57,267 nucleotides of DNA from positions 1 through 57,267 of the forward strand of contig CAZLFA010000017.1 of assembly GCA_964558665.1 (NCBI GenBank). The letters are read 5' to 3'. The DNA comes from CAZLFA01 sp964558665. Its GTDB lineage: Bacteria; Desulfobacterota; Syntrophia; Syntrophales; PHBD01. This document shows, piece after piece, positions 26,392 to 35,902 of the stretch. Every line of letters starts with the position of its first letter. Position 1 is the stretch's first letter. The position numbers and the translations under genes are program-made. The notes beneath the pieces are model-generated. The model worked only from the letters and a program-made list of their open reading frames with translations. It did not search any database and was not told the origin of the DNA.

Positions 26392-27465
26392 ATGAAAAAA
26401 ACTGTAGCCGAAATCGCCGAATATCTGGGCGGCACGGTCATCGGGAACAGCAGCATTATAATCGAAGGCGTCAAGGGTCTGGATGAAGCAGGCGAATCCG
26501 ACCTGACCTTCATCGCCAACCGCAAGTATATAAAGAAACTGGAGACGACTTCTGCCTCGGCGATTCTGGTAAGACCGGATATCGAAAACAAGGGGAAAAC
26601 CCTGATTGCCGTTCCCGATCCGTATATCGCCTTCGGGAAAGTTCTGGGTCTGTTTTATCCGGAGCATAAGGAAACGCCGGGGATAAAAAAAGGCGCTTTT
26701 GTCGAGAAAGGCGCTTCCGTATCAGAAGAGGCTGTTATATATCCGGGCGCATATGTAAGCGCCGGTGCCAGAATAGAAGACAAGGCGGTCCTGTATCCGG
26801 GTGTTTTCATCGGCCGTGATGCCATTGTCGGTGATGGTTCTATCCTGTATCCCAATGTGGCGGTTTACAGGCGATGCATTATTGGAAAACGCGTCATCCT
26901 TCACGCGGGGGTTGTTGTCGGAAGCGACGGGTTCGGCTTTGCAGCGCCCGGCTTTCTCAACGAGAAGATACCCCAGGTGGGGATAGTGCAGATCGACGAT
27001 GACGTCGAAATCGGTGCCAATTCTACTATCGACAGAGGCAACCCGGGAAGGACGTGGATACAGAAAGGGGTTAAGATAGACAATCTTGTTCAGATCGCGC
27101 ACAACGTAACCATTGGTGAGAACTCGGTCATAGTGTCGCAGGTTGGCATATCGGGAAGCACCAGGATCGGCAAGGGAGTGATAATCGGCGGTCAGGCCGG
27201 AGTGGTTGGACATATAACGGTTGGAGATTATGTCATGGCTGCGGCCAGATCGGGAATTCACAAGGACGTTCCCGCCAATCAGATTATCGGCGGCGCGCCC
27301 AACAGGCCGTATCGGGAATGGCTTCGTATAGAAGGATCGATACCCAGGATCCCGGAAATGAGAAAGACGATAATCTCGCTTGCCAAGCGACTGGAAAACC
27401 TTGAAAAAGAAATGAAATCAAAAAAAAGCGGCCGGAAGAAACCTGATCGTGGAATTCCGGTCTAA
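26392..27465 (+). CDS. lpxD: UDP-3-O-acylglucosamine N-acyltransferase
   Basis: A 357-residue cytoplasmic enzyme adding the second acyl chain from acyl-ACP in lipid A synthesis. An N-terminal uridine-binding domain (DLTFIANRKYIKKLE) precedes a left-handed beta helix built from hexapeptide repeats (about 105-320). VGSDGFGFA and QIAHNVTIGEN, with the catalytic His, are conserved. A basic tail (KSKKSGRKK) ends the protein. It is followed after 27 bp by lpxA without the fabZ that often separates them. Confidence 0.95.
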   Translation: MKKTVAEIAEYLGGTVIGNSSIIIEGVKGLDEAGESDLTFIANRKYIKKLETTSASAILVRPDIENKGKTLIAVPDPYIAFGKVLGLFYPEHKETPGIKKGAFVEKGASVSEEAVIYPGAYVSAGARIEDKAVLYPGVFIGRDAIVGDGSILYPNVAVYRRCIIGKRVILHAGVVVGSDGFGFAAPGFLNEKIPQVGIVQIDDDVEIGANSTIDRGNPGRTWIQKGVKIDNLVQIAHNVTIGENSVIVSQVGISGSTRIGKGVIIGGQAGVVGHITVGDYVMAAARSGIHKDVPANQIIGGAPNRPYREWLRIEGSIPRIPEMRKTIISLAKRLENLEKEMKSKKSGRKKPDRGIPV

Positions 27466-27492
27466 ATATTTTTCAGATGAAAGGTACCAACA

Positions 27493-28266
27493 ATGAATAT
27501 CCACCCAACCGCTGTAATAGCGCCTGATGCCGTCCTCGGGGAAGGAATAGAGATAGGTCCTTATTCCGTGATCGGCCCCAGTGTAACCATAGGCAAGAAT
27601 TCAAAGATCGGCTCTCATGTGGTTATAGACAGCCACACTGATATAGGTGAAGGTTGCCGCGTTTACCAGTTTGCATCCCTGGGAGGGCTGCCTCAGGACC
27701 TCAAATACAGAGGAGAGGAAACCCGTGTGGTAATAGGCAATAACTGCACGATCCGCGAATACGTCACCATCAACCGCGCAACATCGGCGGATATAGGCGT
27801 AACCATCATGGGAGATCGCAATCTCATTATGGCATACAGCCACATCGCCCACAACTGCAAACTCGGCAACAATATCATCCTGGGAAATGGAACGAACCTG
27901 GCCGGTCATATTCACGTTGACGATTTTGCCATCGTCAGCGGTATGACCGGCGTCCATCAGTTTGCAAGAATCGGGGCGCATTGCATCGTCGGCGGCTGCT
28001 CGGCGGTTGCCAGGGATGTTCCTCCATATGTAATGGTGTCGGGAAACCGCGCCAAGCCATACGGGCTTAACATCGTCGGCCTGAGGCGGAGAGGTTTCAA
28101 AGAGGAGACGATCGACGCCATCAAGAAGGCGTACAAACTGGTATTCAGATCATCGCTGCTCGTCAGGGATGCGATCCGCAGAATCAGGGAAGAGGTTGAT
28201 GATCTTCCGGAAATAAGGACATTCATCTCTTTTATAGAAGCGTCGCAGAGAGGAATTTGCAGGTAG
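27493..28266 (+). CDS. lpxA: UDP-N-acetylglucosamine acyltransferase
   Basis: A 257-residue enzyme for the first committed step of lipid A synthesis. Hexapeptide beta-helix repeats (IHPTAVIAPDAVLGEGIEIG ... in outline) cover residues 1-190. The catalytic His lies in MAYSHIAHNCKLGN; the GGLPQDLKYRGEET acyl-binding loop is present; the C-terminal helical domain (GLRRRGFKEETIDAIKKAYK) is typical. Length is standard. The ATG has only a modest ribosome site (GATGAAAGG). Confidence 0.96.
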   Translation: MNIHPTAVIAPDAVLGEGIEIGPYSVIGPSVTIGKNSKIGSHVVIDSHTDIGEGCRVYQFASLGGLPQDLKYRGEETRVVIGNNCTIREYVTINRATSADIGVTIMGDRNLIMAYSHIAHNCKLGNNIILGNGTNLAGHIHVDDFAIVSGMTGVHQFARIGAHCIVGGCSAVARDVPPYVMVSGNRAKPYGLNIVGLRRRGFKEETIDAIKKAYKLVFRSSLLVRDAIRRIREEVDDLPEIRTFISFIEASQRGICR

Positions 28267-28347
28267 TTTTATCCATAAGCTGCGGATGAGAAACCCTCGA
28301 TTTCCAAATAAAATCCATGCGGCAGAAAGCTGTACCTATTCTCCATC

Positions 28348-29535
28348 ATGCCTCCCGAAGCCATAGAAAATGACATGCCGGTTTCGACCACGACAGGAAG
28401 GCGCAAAAGGATAATGATTGTCGCCGGGGAGGCTTCCGGAGATTTTCATGGCGCCAATCTTGTCAGATCAATGCTCAGTCGGGATCCGCGGATTGACTTC
28501 TACGGAATGGGCGGCCCCCACATGCGATCCGCCGGCGTGGATCTAATCGCCGATGCCGGGGAAGTGGCTGTTGTCGGGCTTACGGATGTGATCGCCCGTT
28601 TCGGGGTCATCATGGGCATCATGAAATCCCTCAAGAAAAAAATAAAAGAGGCAAGGCCGGACCTCCTCATCCTCATCGACTATCCGGGGTTCAACCTGCC
28701 TCTTGCAAAATCGGCAAAGTCCCTGGGAATAAAAATATACTATTACATAACACCCAAGGTATGGGCGTGGGGAAAAGGCAGAATAAAAAAGATCCGTGAA
28801 TCGGTGGATAAACTTGGAGTAATTTTCCCCTTCGAGGAAAAGCTGTTCCGTGATGAAGGGGTGGATGCCGTATTCGTAGGCCATCCGCTGCTTGACGACG
28901 TAAAGAGAAAATATTCAACGGACGACGCGTGCAGGAAATTCAGCGTTGACGCCGAACAGATAAAAATAGCTCTTCTTCCCGGCAGCAGAAATTCGGAGAT
29001 CACGCTGCTGCTTCCCGAGATGTTGAAGGCGGCGGACACCATCGGAAAAAAATTCCCCGGCGCGCAGTTTGTATTGCCGCTGGCCGACTCCATTCCGGAA
29101 AGCATGATAACCGGCATTATCAATCGGCATCCTGTAAAGGTGAGTGTCGTTCGTCATGATACCTACGACGCTATAGGGATATCCGATCTCGTCATTGTCG
29201 CCTCGGGAACCGCCACCCTTGAGACGGCACTGCTGGAAAAACCGATGATTATCGTGTACAAGGTTTCTCTGCTGACATATTTTGTGGGGAGGATGTTTGT
29301 CAGGGTCGAAAATATAGGTCTTCCCAACATCATATCGGGCAGGCTCATTGTTCCTGAACTGCTTCAGGATAACGCCACCGCCGATAAGATAGCCGCAGAA
29401 GCTCTGGATATCCTGACCAATGAAAAGCGACGTCTCGCAATGCAGAAAGACCTGGCAAAGATTAAAATGATGCTCGGAGAGTCAGGCGCTGCCGGAAGAG
29501 CGGCCGGGCTGGCACTGGACATGATCGGCGCCTGA
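28348..29535 (+). CDS. lpxB: Lipid-A-disaccharide synthase
   Basis: A 395-residue GT-B enzyme (family GT19) that condenses UDP-2,3-diacylglucosamine with lipid X. Motifs: IMIVAGEASGDFHGANL, FYGMGGPHM, YYITPKVWAWGKGRIKKI, LLPGSRNSEI, VASGTATLE. The first Met at 28348 gives a longer N-terminus than usual; the Met at 28375 is an alternative and neither has a clear ribosome site. It follows lpxA by about 80 bp and precedes msbA. The hydrolase that makes its substrate (LpxH or LpxI) is not in the window. Confidence 0.95.
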   Translation: MPPEAIENDMPVSTTTGRRKRIMIVAGEASGDFHGANLVRSMLSRDPRIDFYGMGGPHMRSAGVDLIADAGEVAVVGLTDVIARFGVIMGIMKSLKKKIKEARPDLLILIDYPGFNLPLAKSAKSLGIKIYYYITPKVWAWGKGRIKKIRESVDKLGVIFPFEEKLFRDEGVDAVFVGHPLLDDVKRKYSTDDACRKFSVDAEQIKIALLPGSRNSEITLLLPEMLKAADTIGKKFPGAQFVLPLADSIPESMITGIINRHPVKVSVVRHDTYDAIGISDLVIVASGTATLETALLEKPMIIVYKVSLLTYFVGRMFVRVENIGLPNIISGRLIVPELLQDNATADKIAAEALDILTNEKRRLAMQKDLAKIKMMLGESGAAGRAAGLALDMIGA

Positions 29536-29566
29536 ACAGGGCCGTGTAAACGAATAAGGATGCCAT

Positions 29567-31351
29567 ATGGAAATGTTCAAACGTCTTTTATCTCTGGCGA
29601 GACCGCATGCGCCCAAATTTATGTTTGCACTGCTGTGCATGATGGTGGTCGGCTCAGCGACGGCTCTTTCCGCCTATCTGGTCAGACCGGCCCTCGACGG
29701 CATATTCGTCCAGAAAGACTACAACATGCTGAAGTGGATTTCGGCGGCCGTCGTGGTCATCTATATTTTCAAAGGAGCGTGCAGTTACGGCCATACCGTC
29801 CTGATGAACTATATCGGGCTGCGTGTCATCGCCGATCTCCGGAACCGTCTTTACGAAAAGATCCAGGAGCAGTCGCTTTCCTTCTTCACCAAGAATCCGA
29901 CCGGCATCCTCATGGCAAGGATAACGAACGATGTCAATTCAGTGCACGGCGCCGTGTCGGAAGCCATAACAAGCCTCATGAAGGACAGCTTCACCCTCAT
30001 CGGACTGGTCTTCGTCATTTTCTATCAGGACTGGAAGCTGGCGTTGATTGCCAGTGTGGTCTTTCCCCTCATCATCTACCCAATTGCCACATTCGGTAGA
30101 AAGATGAGGCGCATTGCCAGAAGCACACAGGTAACAATCGGAAGCCTCACCTCGCTTCTTCAGGAAACTATTTCCGGGACGCGCATCGTCAAAGCTTTCG
30201 GCATGGAGGAATACGAAAACAAAAGGTTTGCCCGGGAGAACGAAAATCTTTTCAAACTCTTTCTCAAATCGGTTTCCGTAAGCGCGGTCTCCAGCCCTTT
30301 TATGGAATTTCTCGGCGGGCTCGGCATTGCCGCCATTGTCTTCTATGGCGGCTATCAGGTCGTGAACGGCATCTCCACGCCCGGCAGGTTTTTCTCCTTC
30401 CTGACCGCCCTCATCATGCTCTATGAACCGGTGAAGCGGCTGACAAACGTGAACAACACGATCCAGCAGGGCATAGCCGGGGCGGAGAGAGTGTTCAGCA
30501 TCATCGATCTTGTTCCCGAAATACGCGACAAGGAGGGGGCTGTCGAGCTGCCGCGGATATCCGAAGGCATTGAAATCCGCAACGTGATTTTCCGCTACGA
30601 GGAGGCGGCGGTATTGAAAAACATCAACCTCTCGATACGCGCCGGAGAGGTTATCGCCTTTGTGGGAATGAGCGGTGGGGGGAAGACAACACTGGTCAAT
30701 CTCATACCCAGATTTTATGACATTGCGGAGGGAAGCATATCGATTGACGGCAGCGATATCAGAGACGTGACCATCAAATCCCTGCGCGGGCAGATCGGCA
30801 TCGTCACTCAGCAGACGATACTTTTCAACGACACGGTAAGAAACAACATAGCCTATGGAGACATCGACAAAAGCGAAGATGATATTATCCTTGCCGCCAA
30901 AGCCGCCAACGCCCATGGCTTCATCATGAATCTGCCGCAGGGATATGATACCGTCATCGGCGAGCAGGGAGCGAAACTGTCCGGAGGAGAAAGACAGCGC
31001 ATATCCATAGCAAGGGCGCTTTTGAAGGACGCCCCGATCCTCATCCTCGACGAGGCGACCTCGTCCCTCGACACCGAAGCGGAAATTGAAGTACAGGATG
31101 CTCTTGAAACCCTGATGAAAGGAAGGACAACCTTTGTGATTGCCCACCGGCTTTCCACGATAAGAAACGCCGACCGCATCGTCGTTCTGGTTGACGGAGA
31201 AATTGTCGAAATAGGCAATCACGAAAGCCTGCTGGAGGCCAAAGGCGAATATTACAGGCTCCACAGCATGCAGTTCATGGACAAATCGGAAAACAACTGC
31301 CAGGCAAGAACGCCGGTCTCAACTCCCCCATCAGACAACAGTCAGAACTGA
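29567..31351 (+). CDS. msbA: Lipid A export ABC transporter
   Basis: A 594-residue half-transporter that flips lipid A-core across the inner membrane. Six membrane helices lie in residues 1-320, with the ABC_membrane segment SLSFFTKNPTGILMARITNDV. The ATPase domain has Walker A GMSGGGKTT, Q-loop GIVTQQ, signature LSGGERQRISIARAL, Walker B ILILDEATSSLD and the H-loop AHRLST. The C-terminal tail of about 20 residues is polar. Its TGA overlaps the lpxK ATG by one base. Position after lpxB and before lpxK supports the MsbA assignment over other exporters. Confidence 0.94.
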   Translation: MEMFKRLLSLARPHAPKFMFALLCMMVVGSATALSAYLVRPALDGIFVQKDYNMLKWISAAVVVIYIFKGACSYGHTVLMNYIGLRVIADLRNRLYEKIQEQSLSFFTKNPTGILMARITNDVNSVHGAVSEAITSLMKDSFTLIGLVFVIFYQDWKLALIASVVFPLIIYPIATFGRKMRRIARSTQVTIGSLTSLLQETISGTRIVKAFGMEEYENKRFARENENLFKLFLKSVSVSAVSSPFMEFLGGLGIAAIVFYGGYQVVNGISTPGRFFSFLTALIMLYEPVKRLTNVNNTIQQGIAGAERVFSIIDLVPEIRDKEGAVELPRISEGIEIRNVIFRYEEAAVLKNINLSIRAGEVIAFVGMSGGGKTTLVNLIPRFYDIAEGSISIDGSDIRDVTIKSLRGQIGIVTQQTILFNDTVRNNIAYGDIDKSEDDIILAAKAANAHGFIMNLPQGYDTVIGEQGAKLSGGERQRISIARALLKDAPILILDEATSSLDTEAEIEVQDALETLMKGRTTFVIAHRLSTIRNADRIVVLVDGEIVEIGNHESLLEAKGEYYRLHSMQFMDKSENNCQARTPVSTPPSDNSQN

Positions 31352-32448
31352 TGAATACGCTCGTCACCGCCATACAAAAAATCTGGTACAATGAGGAAAG
31401 CATTCATCCTCTAAACCCGCTGCCGTTCGTCCTTCTCTGCATCTCCGCAGTTTACCGGAGCGCCGTCAACATAAGAAACGCCATGTTCGATTTCGGCATG
31501 ATGAGACAAAAGAAACTTCCATGCCCGGTTGTAAGCATCGGTAATATCACAGTAGGAGGAACGGGAAAAACTCCGACGGCCATCAAGATTGCCAATATCC
31601 TTAAAGCAAAAGGGCTGAGACCGGCCATACTCAGCCGCGGCTACAAGGGCACCTCGAAATCGCCGGTCAATATCGTCTCCGACGGTTCCCGGATTCTGAT
31701 GGACTTTAAGGAGGCGGGCGACGAACCTATTGTCATGGCGCAATCAACGGAAGGAATACCGATACTCACGGGGCAGGAGCGATATCTGACGGGGAAGTAT
31801 GCCATTGAGAACATGAGTGCAAACATCCTTGTGCTGGATGACGGTTTTCAGCACCGTTCTCTTGCCAGGGACATTGAAATCGTGCTTCTCAACAGCAGAC
31901 TGCCCCTGGGGAACGGATTCCCGCTGCCGCTCGGGCCTTTGCGGGAGCCTGTAAGCTCATTAAAAAGGGCGGATATCATTATCTGGACCGGCAGCGCAGC
32001 CGCCCCGGACAACCAGAGCCTTCCTTTCAAGGCCCTCACTCTTGATTTCCCGTCATTCTACGGCTACCACAAGCCGAAGGCAATTGTCTGCGGCGACAGG
32101 ATCAGCGTTTATGATCCTGAATATCTGAAAGACAGAAGAATCTGCGCGTTCGCCGGCATCGGAATCCCGGCTTCATTCAGAAAAACGCTGGAAAATCTCG
32201 GAGCTGATATTGCGGATTTCATAGCGTTCCCCGACCATCACCGCTACAATGAAATCGACATCGCCCGGATTAACGGATCAGCCCGGGCGTGCAATGCCGA
32301 CATGATCGTCACGACAGAAAAAGACGGCATCAAGCTGAATGAATTTCCCCACTTTGTCAAAGATATCAGCGTGCTTAAGACAGAGATGACTATTCATTCC
32401 CCCTCGCTTGTCCTGGACAATCTCTTAATGAGAATGCTTTCACATTAA
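31351..32448 (+). CDS. lpxK: Tetraacyldisaccharide 4'-kinase
   Basis: A 365-residue P-loop membrane-associated kinase that phosphorylates the 4' position of the lipid A precursor. The P-loop is GNITVGGTGKTP, followed by LSRGYKG, GDEP(I)VMA, VLDDGFQHRSLARD and the late FPDHHRY and TTEKDGIKL motifs. An N-terminal hydrophobic helix is usual. It is translationally coupled to msbA. waaA (kdtA), often nearby, is absent from the window. Confidence 0.95.
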   Translation: MNTLVTAIQKIWYNEESIHPLNPLPFVLLCISAVYRSAVNIRNAMFDFGMMRQKKLPCPVVSIGNITVGGTGKTPTAIKIANILKAKGLRPAILSRGYKGTSKSPVNIVSDGSRILMDFKEAGDEPIVMAQSTEGIPILTGQERYLTGKYAIENMSANILVLDDGFQHRSLARDIEIVLLNSRLPLGNGFPLPLGPLREPVSSLKRADIIIWTGSAAAPDNQSLPFKALTLDFPSFYGYHKPKAIVCGDRISVYDPEYLKDRRICAFAGIGIPASFRKTLENLGADIADFIAFPDHHRYNEIDIARINGSARACNADMIVTTEKDGIKLNEFPHFVKDISVLKTEMTIHSPSLVLDNLLMRMLSH

Positions 32449-32464
32449 ACCGCGCTTTATTCTA

Positions 32465-32493
32465 TTGACTTCACATACTATTTTTAATACACA
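32465..32493 (+). promoter_or_regulatory. Possible promoter for the polysaccharide cluster
   Basis: TTGACT at 32465-32470 lies in the AT-rich 100-bp gap between lpxK and the GT2 gene. The best -10 at a 17-base spacing (TACACA, 32488-32493) is poor; CATAAT lies four bases further. The AT-rich gap itself suggests a new transcription start. Confidence 0.3.
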
Positions 32494-32547
32494 TAATAGT
32501 TAATTATTAATCAGTTAGCAGAAGTTATTCACTATAGGAAATCATCT

Positions 32548-33651
32548 GTGCTGAACAGCAAAACAGTGGCCGTTGTCGTACCGGCCTTCAACGAATCGAG
32601 ACAGATTCTTCAGGTTCTTTCCTCAATGCCTGAATTCGTCGACCGTATTGTTGTCGTAAATGACTGCTCCAGTGACGATACGGCCTCGGTGGTCCGGGAG
32701 CACATGAAGCAGCAGACCCGCGCCAGCGTAGGAAACAATGACAGTCGGATAAAACTCAAACCTGCCACAAAATACGACAGGGCCGATCTCGTTCTTCAGG
32801 ACATGAGGAGAAAAGAATTGGATTACTACATCCCGTCGGAGATCGACAACAAAAATCCCGACGGCGACCGCATCATTCTTATCAACAACCTGAAGAACGG
32901 CGGAGTCGGCGCGGCCATTGCCAGGGGCTACAAATGGTGTCTCGACAATCAGATCGACTGCACTGCCGTTATGGCGGGAGACGGCCAAATGGACCCGGCG
33001 GAACTGGAAAGCATATGCCGGCCGGTAACCGACGAGAATATTGATTATGTAAAGGGAAACCGCCTTATTCATCGCAGCGCATGGCACGTTGTTCCCAGGG
33101 TGAGATTCATAGGCAACTCCATTCTTTCCATCCTTACAAAGATAGCGTCCGGGTACTGGCACGTATCGGACACGCAGAGCGGATATACGGCCATCTCGCT
33201 GAAGGCCCTCCAGGCGATACCGGTTCACGATATATACAGAAGCTACGGGATGCCCAACGATCTCCTGGTCAAGCTCAACATCTCCTTCTGCACTCTCAGA
33301 GAGGTGGAGATAAAACCTGTATACAATATTGGAGAACAGTCGAAGATGAAGATAATGAAGGTCATGCCCCGCATTGCCTGGCTGCTGGGAAAATCATTCT
33401 TTAAAAGATTGTGGATCAAATACCTCTTCCGTGATTTTCACCCCCTGTTTCTGCTGTATCATTTCTCTTTCATACTGGGAATCATCTCCGTTCCGTATAT
33501 TATTAAGATAATGAAAATCGTTTTATTTACCAGCGACAATGTGTCTCCGCTGACAATGCTTGCCTTCGTCTTCCTGTTCATCAGCAGTTTTCAGTCTCTG
33601 CTGTTCGCCATGTGGATGGACATACAGGATAACGAAAGGCTGTACAAATAA
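32548..33651 (+). CDS. Family 2 glycosyltransferase with C-terminal membrane helices
   Basis: A 367-residue GT-A enzyme starting at GTG (AGGA eight bases upstream). The fold begins TVAVVVPAFNESRQIL; the first acidic motif is VVNDCSSDDTA, and the metal-binding motif is VMAGDGQMDPAEL. Between them about 50 unusual residues (EHMKQQTRASV ... DGDRIILINN) are inserted relative to DPM1-type enzymes. Two membrane helices close the protein (FHPLFLLYHFSFILGII; LAFVFLFISSFQSLLFAMW). Donor and acceptor are unknown; a polyprenyl-phosphate sugar or an early O-antigen linkage is plausible. It opens the polysaccharide cluster. Confidence 0.85.
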   Translation: MLNSKTVAVVVPAFNESRQILQVLSSMPEFVDRIVVVNDCSSDDTASVVREHMKQQTRASVGNNDSRIKLKPATKYDRADLVLQDMRRKELDYYIPSEIDNKNPDGDRIILINNLKNGGVGAAIARGYKWCLDNQIDCTAVMAGDGQMDPAELESICRPVTDENIDYVKGNRLIHRSAWHVVPRVRFIGNSILSILTKIASGYWHVSDTQSGYTAISLKALQAIPVHDIYRSYGMPNDLLVKLNISFCTLREVEIKPVYNIGEQSKMKIMKVMPRIAWLLGKSFFKRLWIKYLFRDFHPLFLLYHFSFILGIISVPYIIKIMKIVLFTSDNVSPLTMLAFVFLFISSFQSLLFAMWMDIQDNERLYK

Positions 33652-33733
33652 TGAAGGCGGTAAGAGAGATTCATTTGCCTGCCGGTCATAAGAAGCAAGC
33701 CGCCTGAGGGCAAAAGAAGGGTTGATAGAGAAA

Positions 33734-34687
33734 ATGATTAAAGGCAAAAAGGTATTCATCACCGGCGGTGCCGGTTTTATAGCAAATAATCTGATATCCC
33801 GTCTGGTCGGAGACAATCAACTCACCGTCTATGACAACTTTCACCGGGACACTCTCACAGACAGCCCCTACGCCCGGCATCCAAACATCAGAATAATAAA
33901 AGGCGATGTCCTGGACTACCGGCTTCTTGAGGATTCGATGACGGACACCGACATTGTCGTCCATGCCGCGGCGATTGCCGGCATCGACACAGTAATCAAA
34001 AGCCCGACCAAAACCATGCGCGTAAACATGCTGGGGACGGCCAATGTTCTGGAGGCGGCAAAGCAGAGGGGAATCACCGGGCGCGTCATCGATTTTTCGA
34101 CGTCGGAGGTTTTCGGCAGCTTTGCCTTCAAGCCTACGGAAGACGCGGAAACCGTGGCGGGAAGCGCCGGAGAGGCGCGCTGGACCTACGCAGTGAGCAA
34201 ACTTGCAGGTGAACACCTGGCCATTGCCTACTATCGGGAATTTTCGCTCCCCGTCGTGTCTGTACGGCCATTTAATGTCTATGGCCCGGGACAGACCGGA
34301 GAAGGGGCAATACAGGTTTTCATCAAGCGGGCGCTGAAGAATGAGGAGATAGAAATTCACGGAGACGGCAATCAGATCCGCGCCTGGTGTTATGTGGATG
34401 ATTTTGTCGACTGCCTCATGGAGTGCATGGAAAACCCTGTTGCTGTCGGCGAATCCTTCAATATAGGGAACTCACGGGCGGTAATGACCACCTACGGGCT
34501 CGCTCAGACCGTCTGCCGGGTGCTGGGCTCTGATTCCAAAATCGTTTTCACGCCGGCCCTCTCGGCTGAAGTCGAGCTCAGGATCCCTTCCGTGGACAAG
34601 GCCTGGCGTCTGCTGGGGTTTCGCGCAAAAACAGACCTGGACGAAGGCATACAAAAAACGGCTGTCTGGTTTAAAGATCATGATTAA
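33734..34687 (+). CDS. NAD-dependent sugar epimerase/dehydratase (extended SDR)
   Basis: About 317 residues. The Rossmann motif is ITGGAGFIANNL; catalytic residues appear as STSEVFG (Ser/Thr) and YAVSKLAGEH (Tyr-x3-Lys); VRPFNVYGPGQTGEG and the IHGDGNQIRAWCYVDD block are typical of GalE/WbpP-like nucleotide-sugar enzymes. The start at 33734 matches the fold; an in-frame TTG lies 12 bases upstream. It probably supplies a UDP-sugar to the surrounding cluster. The exact reaction (4-epimerase or 4,6-dehydratase) cannot be told by eye. Confidence 0.85.
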   Translation: MIKGKKVFITGGAGFIANNLISRLVGDNQLTVYDNFHRDTLTDSPYARHPNIRIIKGDVLDYRLLEDSMTDTDIVVHAAAIAGIDTVIKSPTKTMRVNMLGTANVLEAAKQRGITGRVIDFSTSEVFGSFAFKPTEDAETVAGSAGEARWTYAVSKLAGEHLAIAYYREFSLPVVSVRPFNVYGPGQTGEGAIQVFIKRALKNEEIEIHGDGNQIRAWCYVDDFVDCLMECMENPVAVGESFNIGNSRAVMTTYGLAQTVCRVLGSDSKIVFTPALSAEVELRIPSVDKAWRLLGFRAKTDLDEGIQKTAVWFKDHD

Positions 34688-34731
34688 GCTCACAAAACCC
34701 TTTATACCGAAGACGGCAATAAGGAGAGTTT

Positions 34732-35265
34732 ATGAAGACAGATAATCAAAAGCTGCATTCTTCCCACGGCACAGGCCGGTTTTCACCGGCTGATTTTAAA
34801 AAGCTGGGACAAAACGTAATCTTCGAGGAGGGGGTCCTGGTTTTTCATCCGGAGAACATCATCATCGGCGACAATGTTTATATCGGCCACAATACAATTT
34901 TAAAGGGTTATTACAAAGGTGAAATGGTCATTGGCGACCATACCTGGATCGGCCAGGGCTGCTTCTTTCACAGCGCGGGTGATATCTGCATAGGAAAGGC
35001 CGTGGGCATCGGCCCGATGGTAAAGATCATCACTTCCACCCATCACGAAGGAGATCTGACTTCGCCTGTCCTTTTTCAGGATGTCGTTTTCAGCAAGGTG
35101 GTGATCGGGGACGGCAGCGACATAGGCATCGGATCGGTGATCATGCCGGGAGTGAATATAGGTGAAGGTTCGATAATCGGCGCCGGTTCCGTCGTAACCA
35201 GGGATGTAGCGCCCTGTTCCGTAGCCGCCGGCGTTCCGGCAAAAATAATCAGAAAGAGAAACTGA
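34732..35265 (+). CDS. Hexapeptide-repeat acyltransferase (WbbJ/maltose acetyltransferase-like)
   Basis: A 177-residue left-handed beta-helix protein. Repeats such as NIIIGDNVYIGHNTIL, MVIGDHTWIGQGC and VGIGPMVKII are followed by STHHEGDL, with the catalytic His region, and the C-terminal IGIGSVIMPGVNIGEGSIIGAGSVVTRDV. It probably O- or N-acetylates a sugar of the surface glycan. GGAGAG precedes the ATG. It lies between the epimerase and the amidotransferase genes. Confidence 0.85.
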   Translation: MKTDNQKLHSSHGTGRFSPADFKKLGQNVIFEEGVLVFHPENIIIGDNVYIGHNTILKGYYKGEMVIGDHTWIGQGCFFHSAGDICIGKAVGIGPMVKIITSTHHEGDLTSPVLFQDVVFSKVVIGDGSDIGIGSVIMPGVNIGEGSIIGAGSVVTRDVAPCSVAAGVPAKIIRKRN

Positions 35266-35271
35266 CGAGAA

Positions 35272-35901
35272 TTGACAGACAGCTCTATTGTTATCATCGA
35301 CTACGGCATGGGCAATCTTGGTTCCATCCGGAACATGTTAAAACATCTTGGTGTAGCTGCAACAATTTCTTCTCAGGCAGACGACGTGGCTGCCGCCGGA
35401 AAGCTTATCCTCTCCGGCGTCGGTGCATTTGACAGCGGCATGTCCAGTCTGGAAAATCTGGGGTTGATCCCGTTACTGAATAAAAAGGCTTTGGTTGACA
35501 AGATCCCCGTGCTCGGCATCTGCCTGGGCATGCAGCTCCTTTCCGAATCCAGCGAAGAAGGACATATGCCGGGATTGGGCTGGATAAGCGGCAAGACGAT
35601 TCGTTTTTCCTTTGACCGCGACAACGAAAAACTGAAAGTCCCGCATATGGGCTGGAACACCGTCGAGTCAGTCAAACCATGTCCCCTGCTTGAAGGAATG
35701 TACGCCAATCCCCGTTTTTATTTTGTCCATTCCTATCATGTTGTCTGCAACCATCCCGATGATGTGCTGTGCAGGACCCATCATGGATATGACATCGTTT
35801 CCGCTGTGGCGCATGAAAACATTTACGGCGTACAGTTTCACCCTGAAAAAAGCCACAAGTACGGGATGAAGATCCTGGAAAATTTTGCAGGAAGGGTCTG
35901 A
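35272..35901 (+). CDS. HisH-like glutamine amidotransferase subunit (WbuY type)
   Basis: A 209-residue class I glutaminase starting at TTG. The catalytic Cys lies in GICLGMQLL, and the His/Glu pair in VQFHPEKSHKYG. It is homologous to HisH but stands in a polysaccharide cluster with no other histidine genes. With the next gene (HisF-like) and the PP-loop enzyme it forms the set known from Pseudomonas and Escherichia O-antigen loci (HisH2/HisF2/WbpG). There the glutaminase releases ammonia that passes through the HisF-like barrel to amidate an N-acetyl sugar. Confidence 0.88.
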   Translation: MTDSSIVIIDYGMGNLGSIRNMLKHLGVAATISSQADDVAAAGKLILSGVGAFDSGMSSLENLGLIPLLNKKALVDKIPVLGICLGMQLLSESSEEGHMPGLGWISGKTIRFSFDRDNEKLKVPHMGWNTVESVKPCPLLEGMYANPRFYFVHSYHVVCNHPDDVLCRTHHGYDIVSAVAHENIYGVQFHPEKSHKYGMKILENFAGRV

Positions 35902-35902
35902 C

